From contig CAYZHG010000026.1 of assembly GCA_964477455.1 (NCBI GenBank), positions 1 through 7,795 on the forward strand: a stretch of 7,795 bases of DNA, given 5' to 3'. The notes under the pieces were generated by a model. The model was not told the origin of the DNA. It was given only the letters and a program-made list of their open reading frames with translations, and made no database searches. Made by a program: the position numbers and the translations under genes. Positions 1 through 5,679 of this stretch are shown one piece after another. The DNA is from CAIOJG01 sp964477455. Its GTDB lineage: Bacteria; Patescibacteriota; Patescibacteriia; Magasanikbacterales; GWA2-37-8. Position 1 is the stretch's first letter. Every line of letters begins with the position of its first letter.

Positions 1-1208
1 GCAGAAATTGCCATTGATCCAATTAAAAAGAAAAAAGCAGTTTGAGGCATGTATTTAATTAAACCGCCATAATCTTCAATATTACGAGTGTGAGTCGCAG
101 ATATAACTGATCCCGCTCCCAAAAACAACAGTGCCTTAAATACCGCGTGATTAATAGTGTGATAAAGAGCCGCCAATAATCCCATCACAGCCAAAGACTT
201 CATGCCTAATGATAAAAATACCAATGCACTTCCTAATCCAAGCAAAATGATACCAATATTTTCAATACTATGATAAGCAAGCAAACGTTTAAAATCATGT
301 TCAGACAAAGCATACAACACACCAAGCAATGATGAAACTGCGCCAATAATAAGTACTACAACTCCCCACCACAACGGTGTCGAAGGCAAGAAATCAAAAG
401 TGAATCTAACCAGCATATATATACCGGTCTTGATCATTACACCAGACATCAAGGCAGAAACGTGTGATGGTGCTACTGGATGCGCTTTTGGCAACCAGAT
501 ATGAAATGGAATAATACCTGCCTTTGTTCCAAAACCAATTAATGCACAAACAAATATAACACTTTGAATAAATCCAGAAGCTCCAACCATTCCACTTTTA
601 ATTTTTTCAAATTCTAAGGAACCAGTTAACTTATATAATAGAAGGAATGATAGAATGATGAAGGCCGTACCAATGTGAGTCATGATAAAATACAAGAAAC
701 CAGCCTTAATGTTTTCGTCTTCACGATGTTCATAAATAACTAAAAAATATGAAGCCAACGACATTATTTCCCAAGCTATCAAGAAAAATAAAACGTTATT
801 GGCCGCCACCACCAAAATCATGCTGGCAATGAACATATTATAGAAGAAACCAAGTACGCCCAAATTATATTTATTATAGTAATGTTTTACATAACCCAAA
901 CCATAGACAGAGCAAAGTAATCCCAACAATGAAATCACAAAAATAAAAAAAGCTGATAATAAATCAACTCTAAGGGTTAATGATAAAAATTGTGTACTAC
1001 TAAACAATTCTACAGTCTGTGGAATTTTTGTAATCAAGACATTGCTTGAAAATATCAATGCCAACGATGAACCTAAGGTAGCAGAGAGGTTCCCCCACCA
1101 ATTTGCCAGTTGATTATTCTTATTAAATAACAAAGCGCCCAAGGCACCAATCATAAACAATCCAACGGCAACAACTAAACTAGAAGGTGTAAATAAATAA
1201 TTAAGCAT
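1..1208 (-). CDS. hyfB: HyfB/HycC-like antiporter-type membrane subunit (partial)
   Basis: This is the N-terminal 402 residues of a polytopic membrane protein of the proton-antiporter family (HyfB/HycC, NuoL/M/N, MrpA/D); the gene continues past the left edge. In group 4 hydrogenases and complex I such subunits move H+ or Na+ across the membrane. I translated it by hand from ATG at 1208. It is almost entirely hydrophobic helices. The hallmark stretch at about 225-268 (GFGTKAGIIPFHIWLPKAHP, then SHVSALMSGVMIKTGIYMLVR) is typical of HyfB. The usual charged ion-path residues are present: Glu147 in AWEIMS, Lys229 in GFGTKAG, Lys260 in MIKTG, Lys307 in HDFKRLLAYHS, and Lys358 in NHAVFKALL. Full-length HyfB is about 650-670 residues, so roughly 60% is visible. 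It starts 3 nt after the stop of the HycG/NuoB-like gene, so the two are surely cotranscribed. NuoL or MrpD family are the alternatives; the LPKAHPVAPSHVSALMSG wording favours HyfB. Confidence 0.9.
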   Translation of the reverse strand, partial: MLNYLFTPSSLVVAVGLFMIGALGALLFNKNNQLANWWGNLSATLGSSLALIFSSNVLITKIPQTVELFSSTQFLSLTLRVDLLSAFFIFVISLLGLLCSVYGLGYVKHYYNKYNLGVLGFFYNMFIASMILVVAANNVLFFLIAWEIMSLASYFLVIYEHREDENIKAGFLYFIMTHIGTAFIILSFLLLYKLTGSLEFEKIKSGMVGASGFIQSVIFVCALIGFGTKAGIIPFHIWLPKAHPVAPSHVSALMSGVMIKTGIYMLVRFTFDFLPSTPLWWGVVVLIIGAVSSLLGVLYALSEHDFKRLLAYHSIENIGIILLGLGSALVFLSLGMKSLAVMGLLAALYHTINHAVFKALLFLGAGSVISATHTRNIEDYGGLIKYMPQTAFFFLIGSMAIS

Positions 1209-1211
1209 ATT

Positions 1212-1745
1212 TTATTTATTTTGAGATTTATTATCCATATCTGTAAGAACAGAAAGTAACGATTTTAGAATTACCATCGGTGATGGTGGATCGCCAGGAA
1301 TCTGATAATTCACTGGAATGACATTATTAGCTCCATCCGATACTGCATAAGATCCTTTGAAGATACCACCATCAATCGCATCGTCGCCGACCGCGACAAC
1401 TATCTTTGGTTCAGGCATAGCTTCATAAGTATGAACCAACCCCTGCACCATATTACGACTAACCGGTCCGGTCACAATCAACATATCAGCATGACGTGGT
1501 GAGGCTACAAAATGGACACCAAAGCGGTCAACATCGTAATAAGAATTTCCTAAAGCGATCAATTCTTGTTCACAAGCGTTGGTTGATCCAGCTGTGACGA
1601 CACGAATTGCCAATGATCCATTAAATAATTTTTTTATTTTATTTTCAATTTCTTTTCCTACAACTGAAACATCGTTGGTCTCTAATATTTTATCAACGCT
1701 CACTAACACTTTTGGAGTTGATAAAATTTTTGTGAATAAATTCAT
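1212..1745 (-). CDS. HycG/NuoB-like small subunit lacking most Fe-S ligands
   Basis: This 177-residue protein belongs to the NuoB/HycG/HyfI family, the small subunit that normally carries the [4Fe-4S] cluster next to the catalytic large subunit of complex I or group 4 hydrogenases. The family fold is clear: YYDVDRFGVHFVASPRHAD (70-87), VTGPVSRNMV (91-100), TYEAMPEPKIVVAVGD (106-121), GGIFKGSYAV (126-135) and IPGDPP (149-154). The cluster ligands are not conserved. The usual C-x2-C is T55-N-A-C58, the usual GDC is GDD (Asp122), and the usual PGCPP is PGDPP (Asp152). Cys58 is the only cysteine in the protein. ACC, GAT and GAT each differ from a Cys codon at two positions, so simple sequencing error is unlikely. 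It is the first gene of its operon, directly upstream of the HyfB-like gene. No Shine-Dalgarno precedes ATG 1745. Family assignment is firm; its activity is unknown, and a normal N2-type cluster seems impossible. Confidence 0.9.
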   Translation of the reverse strand: MNLFTKILSTPKVLVSVDKILETNDVSVVGKEIENKIKKLFNGSLAIRVVTAGSTNACEQELIALGNSYYDVDRFGVHFVASPRHADMLIVTGPVSRNMVQGLVHTYEAMPEPKIVVAVGDDAIDGGIFKGSYAVSDGANNVIPVNYQIPGDPPSPMVILKSLLSVLTDMDNKSQNK

Positions 1746-1783
1746 ATAAATTTGATACTAATGTTCATTCTTAAAACCCCATC

Positions 1784-1812
1784 AAGATACCATAATAATA
1801 AAAAAATTACAA
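1784..1812 (-). promoter_or_regulatory. Promoter candidate for the Hyf-like operon
   Basis: Read on the minus strand: TTGTAA (1812-1807), a 17-nt spacer, then TATCTT (1789-1784) preceded by TGG, which makes an extended -10 (TGnTATCTT). Transcription would begin near 1777, about 30 nt upstream of the small-subunit ATG. No minus-strand gene lies immediately upstream, so an operon promoter is expected here. Called by eye from sigma70-like consensus only. Confidence 0.5.
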
Positions 1813-1899
1813 GACCCTGGTGTGTGAAAAAAATTTTACAATATTATTTAAATTTTTTATAAAAATTACCTTACCTGTGCATAACTTTGCTTTACACTA

Positions 1900-1928
1900 T
1901 TTCATTTTTAATGAAAAGACATTATAAT
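1900..1928 (+). promoter_or_regulatory. Promoter candidate for the Lys-rich small protein
   Basis: A perfect TATAAT lies at 1923-1928. A weak -35 (TTTCAT, 1900-1905) sits 17 nt upstream. A better-looking TTTACA at 1891-1896 is too far away (26 nt). The A/T-rich tract from about 1827 to 1868 could act as an upstream element. Transcription starting near 1935 would give a leader of about 138 nt before the ATG at 2073. Confidence 0.55.
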
Positions 1929-1950
1929 ATACACATAGGTCGAAAGAAAA

Positions 1951-2050
1951 TATTTTTTACAACAATGCTTGTCTTGTAAAAAATACTTCTCACAAATTTT
2001 TTCTCGCACTCGCGAGTAGAAAAAATTAATTTCTCTCAAATTTATGAGAG
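1951..2050 (+). promoter_or_regulatory. Structured 5' leader with three consecutive hairpins
   Basis: Three inverted repeats follow one another between the promoter and the start of the Lys-rich gene. Hairpin 1 is a perfect 12-bp stem (TATTTTTTACAA 1951-1962 with TTGTAAAAAATA 1974-1985, 11-nt loop). Hairpin 2 has a perfect 10-bp stem (AATTTTTTCT 1995-2004 with AGAAAAAATT 2018-2027) enclosing the palindrome ACTCGCGAGT (2008-2017); an alternative inner stem is CTCGC/GCGAG. Hairpin 3 is CTCTCA (2033-2038) with TGAGAG (2045-2050). The Shine-Dalgarno at 2060 lies just beyond the last stem and stays unpaired in this fold. None looks like a terminator in the plus direction, as no U-run follows a GC-rich stem. 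It could stabilise the mRNA, regulate it, or be a short RNA in its own right. I recognise no known riboswitch. Confidence 0.55.
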
Positions 2051-2059
2051 TAAAAACAT

Positions 2060-2067
2060 GGAGGTGA
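2060..2067 (+). promoter_or_regulatory. Strong Shine-Dalgarno deciding the start at 2073
   Basis: GGAGGTGA is an extended match to the 16S anti-Shine-Dalgarno, with 5 nt between it and ATG 2073. An in-frame ATG at 2058 overlaps this site and would add MEVKF, so 2073 is the real start. It is the only strong ribosome binding site seen ahead of any gene in the window. Confidence 0.85.
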
Positions 2068-2072
2068 AATTT

Positions 2073-2174
2073 ATGGCAAAAGCAAAAAAAACAAAGAAAG
2101 TAGTAAAAAAAGCTGCTCCTAAGAAAAAAGTAGTTGCTAAAAAGAAAGCTCCTGCTAAGAAAAAGAAGAAATAA
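2073..2174 (+). CDS. Tiny Lys/Ala/Pro-rich histone H1-tail-like protein
   Basis: This is a 33-residue protein, too short for routine gene calling, of the form MAKAKKTKKVVKKAAPKKK followed by more VVAKKKAPAKK-type sequence and ending in five lysines. Eighteen of 33 residues are Lys; the rest are Ala, Val, Pro, Thr and the initiator Met. There are no acidic or aromatic residues. The composition and the repeated KKAAPKKK / KKKAPAKKK pattern match the disordered C-terminal tail of eukaryotic H1 and bacterial H1-like proteins, which bind DNA or RNA non-specifically. It has its own promoter, structured leader, strong Shine-Dalgarno and terminator, so it is very likely a real and well-expressed gene. 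A nucleoid or RNA-binding role is inferred from charge alone. Similar short basic proteins are, as I recall, common in Patescibacteria. It could alternatively be a ribosome-associated basic peptide. Confidence 0.85.
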   Translation: MAKAKKTKKVVKKAAPKKKVVAKKKAPAKKKKK

Positions 2175-2181
2175 TTCTTCA

Positions 2182-2210
2182 AAAAAATCCGCTTAATTAG
2201 CGGATTTTTT
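2182..2210. terminator. Bidirectional intrinsic terminator
   Basis: A perfect 11-bp stem, AAAAAATCCGC (2182-2192) with GCGGATTTTTT (2200-2210), closes a 7-nt loop TTAATTA. Reading plus, it ends in six T 8 nt after the Lys-rich gene's stop. Reading minus, it ends in seven T (complement of 2181-2187) about 8 nt after the EndoQ-like stop. It therefore serves both convergent genes. Confidence 0.9.
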
Positions 2211-2217
2211 GTTTATA

Positions 2218-3450
2218 TCAGTAAATTGTTTTAATTTTGCCGTATTGACCGTCAAAACCAGAAATTCTTTTAACTTTACCAGCTCTCATATTTTTTATTC
2301 CCGATAAAATATTTTTATTAGAAATATTATTTTTTATTACATTCAATGGTGCCTCCAATAAAATATAAAATTCATTTCCTATTTTTGAAATCATATTTTT
2401 ATATTCTGATTCTACTTTTTTACTTTTCACACCAACACCAAGAGCTTCTGAAATTATTTCACGCAATGGAACAATATATTTATGTGGAATAAATTTTTTA
2501 TTTGAAATATCTTTTTCCAATCTGTCCGCAAGGTCATCGACACGATGCAAAACACCAACAGTCAATTCTTTTTTACATTTTGGACAAAGATTTTTATATT
2601 TTTTGCTCTCTTTTGGCAGAATATTGGTATTACACAGTCGGTGTCCGTCATTATGATACATCCCTTCTTCAGGATAAAATTCAATTGTATATAAAAACCT
2701 AGTTTTATCATTGCTTTTTATGCAATTTATTAAATTATTAAAATTTATATCGTTTTCATTATTGAAACCAAATACGTTGGCTTCGCGACCCAAATTATCT
2801 AAGCTATGTGCGTCTGAATTTGATACTAAAACAATTCCATCTAGCTGTTTTAAACGCCTATTCATGGTAGGATCGCTTGATAAACCGGTTTCAATTGCAA
2901 AAATATGAGGTGTTAATTCTTCAAAACATTCCTCTAGGCTATCATAGCCAGATTTTGAACCGAATACCGCAAACCATGGTGTCCAAGCATGAGCTGGTAT
3001 CATCACAAATTTTTGATCTATAGCTATGATTATCTTCAATATTTCTTTAGAGGACAATCCCATTATTGGTCGTCCGTCGGAGTGAAGACTAACGCCTCTT
3101 TTGGCTAATTCTTGATTAAATTTTAATACCGCCTCTATATTTGGAGCGATTAATAGAAGGTGTAATCTTCTTACCTTATTTTTGTGTTTATAGACACAGG
3201 AAATTTCTGTTGATAATATAAATTTAGTTACGCTTTGGAAATTTTTTAATTGATATAAACCCGTATCTCCTATCTCCTTTAATTCCGACTGGATATGTTT
3301 TAACCAGGCTGGATGAGTAAAATCACCAGTTGCACAGATATTTACACCTTTTTCCTCACATTTTTTTGCGATATTTGGTAACTCCAAAAGAGGTGAACAT
3401 GCGCGCGCGTATTTGGAGTGAATATGTAAATCTACTATCTGTTTTATCAT
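2218..3450 (-). CDS. endoQ: Endonuclease Q family (PHP-domain) DNA repair nuclease
   Basis: This 410-residue protein fits the EndoQ family, metal-dependent endonucleases that cut the DNA strand 5' to deaminated bases (uracil, hypoxanthine, xanthine) and start their repair. The N-terminal PHP domain has DLHIH (7-11) with the metal-binding HxH, then TGDFTHP (41-47), TEIS (81-84), SDGRPIMG (124-131), IPAHAWTPWF (151-160), IETGLSSDP (186-194) and NSDAHS (211-216). A zinc-finger region follows with Cys273, Cys289 and Cys292, leading into ELTVGVLHRVDDLADR (295-310). The C-terminus carries GFDGQYGKIK (398-407), the usual family ending. Length matches the family (about 400-425). The stop is TGA. It is transcribed alone, divergent from the nucleotidase operon and convergent with the Lys-rich gene, and ends on the shared terminator. 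No Shine-Dalgarno is visible. EndoQ is best known from Thermococcales archaea and a few bacteria, so an origin by transfer is plausible but not shown here. Confidence 0.93.
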   Translation of the reverse strand: MIKQIVDLHIHSKYARACSPLLELPNIAKKCEEKGVNICATGDFTHPAWLKHIQSELKEIGDTGLYQLKNFQSVTKFILSTEISCVYKHKNKVRRLHLLLIAPNIEAVLKFNQELAKRGVSLHSDGRPIMGLSSKEILKIIIAIDQKFVMIPAHAWTPWFAVFGSKSGYDSLEECFEELTPHIFAIETGLSSDPTMNRRLKQLDGIVLVSNSDAHSLDNLGREANVFGFNNENDINFNNLINCIKSNDKTRFLYTIEFYPEEGMYHNDGHRLCNTNILPKESKKYKNLCPKCKKELTVGVLHRVDDLADRLEKDISNKKFIPHKYIVPLREIISEALGVGVKSKKVESEYKNMISKIGNEFYILLEAPLNVIKNNISNKNILSGIKNMRAGKVKRISGFDGQYGKIKTIY

Positions 3451-3455
3451 AAATA

Positions 3456-3484
3456 TTGACTTAGTCTTTAAATAAGCTTACATT
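3456..3484 (+). promoter_or_regulatory. Promoter candidate for the nucleotidase operon
   Basis: TTGACT (3456-3461), a 17-nt spacer, then TACATT (3479-3484), which keeps the three most important -10 positions (T1, A2, T6). The start would fall near 3491, leaving a leader of about 17 nt without a Shine-Dalgarno. It overlaps the opposing EndoQ promoter candidate. Confidence 0.5.
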
Positions 3485-3503
3485 AGATATTATTCATCGT
3501 CAA
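3475..3503 (-). promoter_or_regulatory. Promoter candidate for the EndoQ-like gene
   Basis: On the minus strand: TTGACG (3503-3498), a 17-nt spacer, then TAAGCT (3480-3475). The -35 is strong and the -10 modest. The start would be near 3468, about 18 nt before ATG 3450. Its -10 shares bases 3479-3480 with the -10 of the plus-strand promoter candidate. Confidence 0.45.
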
Positions 3504-3507
3504 TTTT

Positions 3508-4338
3508 ATGGGCGTTACATACAACAAAGAAAACTTAGAACAAAAAATTAAGAACTTTTCTCTTGGAAAAGCCAAAAATCTACACATTTTAGCTGATTTT
3601 GATAAAACACTTACTCAATCTGGCATTATTAATGGCAAAAAGATTTCGTCTATAATCGGTCAATTGCGGGCTGACGGCTATCTTTCTCAAAATTATGTTG
3701 ATGAATCCTTTGCCCTTTATAATCATTACGGCCCGCTTGAGCACGACCAGTCGATAAGTCGACCTGAGAGACTTAGGATAATGGAAGAATGGTGGATAAA
3801 GCATATTGAGCTGTTGATTAAGAGTCGTCTGAACAAACGTGATATGGATCACGTTGTTGCCAAAAATCATATTAAACTAAGACCAGGCGTTAGTGAATTT
3901 TTAAAGCTACTAGAAAAGTTTGGAGTGCCAATTGTAATTATGTCTGGGGCACCTGCATATATGATTCAAAAACAATTGGAACTGGCAGGCTTAATGACAG
4001 AAAATGTTCATATCGTCGCCAATTGGTATAAATATGATACAGAAGGATACATGATCGGATATAAAACACCGATTATACATTCTTTGAATAAATACGAAAT
4101 AACTATTCGCGAATTTCCTTTCTTTGAGCAACTAAAGGAGAGAAAAAACGTAATGCTGTTGGGTGATCAAATTGATGACTTGGGTATGATCGAGGGTTTT
4201 GATTATGACAATTTATTGACTATTGGATTTGCCAACGAAAAAGAAGACGAGGAAAAATATAGCAAAAAATTCGATATTTTAATTACAGAAAATGACAATT
4301 TTAATTTTATTAATGAAATTACAAAAAAAATATTATGA
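3508..4338 (+). CDS. UMPH-1-like 5'-nucleotidase (HAD superfamily)
   Basis: This 276-residue protein resembles UMPH-1 / cytosolic pyrimidine 5'-nucleotidase III, HAD phosphatases that remove the 5' phosphate from nucleoside monophosphates. HAD motif I is DFDKTLT (30-36), with nucleophile Asp30 and general acid Asp32. Motif II is IVIMSGAP (142-149) with Ser146. The motif III lysine is probably Lys195 in PIIHSLNKYE, equivalent to the family's IHxFNKN. Motif IV is LLGDQIDDLGM (217-227), where the family usually has GDSxGD; both acidic positions remain. The cap-domain insert between motifs I and II is also typical. Length matches the family. It is the first gene of a three-gene operon and its TGA overlaps the next ATG (ATGA, 4335-4338), implying coupled translation. 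The fold is certain. The substrate is open: pyrimidine nucleotide, m7GMP, or another modified nucleotide, given the transporter next door. The family is best known from eukaryotes. Confidence 0.87.
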   Translation: MGVTYNKENLEQKIKNFSLGKAKNLHILADFDKTLTQSGIINGKKISSIIGQLRADGYLSQNYVDESFALYNHYGPLEHDQSISRPERLRIMEEWWIKHIELLIKSRLNKRDMDHVVAKNHIKLRPGVSEFLKLLEKFGVPIVIMSGAPAYMIQKQLELAGLMTENVHIVANWYKYDTEGYMIGYKTPIIHSLNKYEITIREFPFFEQLKERKNVMLLGDQIDDLGMIEGFDYDNLLTIGFANEKEDEEKYSKKFDILITENDNFNFINEITKKIL

Positions 4339-5003
4339 TCCAAAATCAAGAAAAGGTAGAATTCTCGACCAAGTTAGTAATCGTTTTAACGATATATTTA
4401 GCTTCGCTTTTTGCTTCCAACACCATTGGATCTAAATTAATGCCATTTATTTTCGGAACACAATTATCGGTAGCAGTTTTTTATTTTCCATTTGTATTTA
4501 TAACTACAGACATTGTCGGTGAAGTGTACGGAAAGAAAACTGCTAGATTGTTTGTGATGGCTGGAGCTCTTAGTATTGCACTTTTTTTATTATATAGTGC
4601 TATTTCTGGTATTGCTCCATGGGGACCACGTGCGCTTTGGATGAAGTCTAGTTATAACCAAATTTTTGGTTTATCTGCACGCATCTCTATTGCTTCATTG
4701 TTAGCCTATATTATTGGTGAATATCAAGATGTATTAGCCTTTTTCTTTTTCAAACAAAAAACAAATCTTGGTAGTAAATTTTTCTGGATTAGGTCTAATT
4801 TTTCCAATATTTGGTCACAATTTTTAGATACCGTTATTTTTATGTTTGTCGCTTTTTATGGAGTGTATCCATTAAAAACTTTAGTTATGATTATTTTACC
4901 TTGGTGGTTGTACAAGGTTGTGATGGGTTTTCTATATACCCCATTGAGTTATGTTGGCATTCGCTTGTTACGTGAAAAAAAATATGATAGTTCAACCAAT
5001 TAA
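4335..5003 (+). CDS. yhhQ: Queuosine precursor transporter family (YhhQ/VUT)
   Basis: This 222-residue inner-membrane protein is of the YhhQ/VUT family; characterised members import preQ0/preQ1, the 7-deazaguanine precursors of queuosine in tRNA. About six hydrophobic segments are visible (roughly 13-32, 43-60, 72-92, 115-140, 164-178 and 182-206). The signature TTDIVGEVYGKKTAR lies at 57-71, and a conserved loop with WIRSNFSNIWSQFLDT at 151-166, both highly characteristic. Length is typical (about 210-230). The ATG overlaps the nucleotidase stop by 4 nt, and the 3' end overlaps the CofE-like gene by 20 nt. No Shine-Dalgarno is evident, so translation is probably coupled to the upstream gene. 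Family assignment is firm. The cargo could be preQ0, preQ1, queuine or another purine-like base; no queuosine biosynthesis or tgt gene is present in this window to settle it. Confidence 0.92.
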   Translation: MIQNQEKVEFSTKLVIVLTIYLASLFASNTIGSKLMPFIFGTQLSVAVFYFPFVFITTDIVGEVYGKKTARLFVMAGALSIALFLLYSAISGIAPWGPRALWMKSSYNQIFGLSARISIASLLAYIIGEYQDVLAFFFFKQKTNLGSKFFWIRSNFSNIWSQFLDTVIFMFVAFYGVYPLKTLVMIILPWWLYKVVMGFLYTPLSYVGIRLLREKKYDSSTN

Positions 5004-5679
5004 AACTATTTTATTTAAGGAAAACGGTGATTTATTTTCTTTTTTAAATAAATATTTACCTAAATTGAAAAACAAAGATGTCGTAATTGTGACTTCAAAA
5101 ATTGTTGCATTATCTGAAGGTAGATTTTGTGTTGTAAAAAACCAAAAAGAAAAAGATGAAATAATAAAAAGCGAAAGCGAATGGGCAATGAAAACAAAAT
5201 ACGTTTGGCTCACCATAAAAGATGGCGACGTTCTCGCCAATGCTGGCGTTGACGAATCGAATGCCAACGGAAAATTAATTTTACTTCCTAAAGACAGTTT
5301 TGACTCGGCAAAAAAAATACGAAATTATCTGATGAAAAAAAATAAGCTAAAAAAACTTGGCGTAATAATTTCTGACAGTCGTCTTCTTCCACTACGTGCT
5401 GGCGTAGTCGGAGTAGCCTTGGGATATGCAGGCTTTAAAGGAATAAAAAACTACATTGGTAAACCAGATCTATTTGGTAAACCATTTCAATTCTCCAAAA
5501 CCGATATCGCCGATAGTCTTGCGACTGCTGCCGTATTAACCATGGGCGAAGGAAAAGAAAAAAAACCACTAGCACTAATATCTGACGCACCCGTAGAATT
5601 TACAAACACCACAAATCGCAAAGAATTAAAAATAGACATCCAAGAGGATATCTATAAACCATTATTTGAAAAACTATAG
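4984..5679 (+). CDS. CofE-like (F420-0:glutamate ligase family) protein
   Basis: This 231-residue protein is homologous to CofE/FbiB-N, which adds glutamate to coenzyme F420-0 using GTP. Signatures, counted from ATG 4984: VTSKIVALSEGR (36-47), ANAGVDESNA (85-94), LPKD (101-104), IISDSR (128-133), GVALGYAGF (143-151), ADSLATAAVLTMGEG (176-190) and SDAP (200-203). True CofE usually reads ISDTxGRPWR at the fourth motif; here it is ISDSRLLPLR, so this belongs to a divergent branch. I chose 4984 (MIVQPIKT) over the in-frame ATG at 4951 because family members begin shortly before this PIKT and the longer form would overlap the transporter by 53 nt. It is the last gene of its operon and overlaps the transporter by 20 nt. 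Its stop overlaps the convergent pseudouridine synthase. No other F420 gene is visible, so the acceptor of this putative amide ligase is unknown. Confidence 0.87.
   Translation: MIVQPIKTILFKENGDLFSFLNKYLPKLKNKDVVIVTSKIVALSEGRFCVVKNQKEKDEIIKSESEWAMKTKYVWLTIKDGDVLANAGVDESNANGKLILLPKDSFDSAKKIRNYLMKKNKLKKLGVIISDSRLLPLRAGVVGVALGYAGFKGIKNYIGKPDLFGKPFQFSKTDIADSLATAAVLTMGEGKEKKPLALISDAPVEFTNTTNRKELKIDIQEDIYKPLFEKL

Noticed and set aside
1938..1946. GGTCGAAAG, identical to part of the repeat's third hairpin read on the minus strand (6907 to 6899 region), as a remnant copy.
   Set aside because: Only nine bases match and the flanks do not align with the repeat; chance or unrelated similarity is enough to explain it.
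2058..2072. In-frame ATG at 2058 as start of the Lys-rich gene (adding MEVKF).
   Set aside because: It lies on the Shine-Dalgarno itself and has no ribosome site of its own.
2502..2908. Two plus-strand open frames of about 65 codons inside the EndoQ-like gene.
   Set aside because: No ribosome site or family resemblance, and both lie fully antisense to a well-conserved coding region.
3401..3409. CGCGCGCG run in an AT-rich gene as a Z-DNA or regulatory element.
   Set aside because: It encodes YARAC in the conserved N-terminus of the EndoQ-like protein, so codon content accounts for it.
4951..4983. Upstream extension of the CofE-like gene starting at ATG 4951.
   Set aside because: The added residues are simply the out-of-frame end of the transporter gene, and family N-termini begin near MIVQPIKT, so 4984 is preferred.
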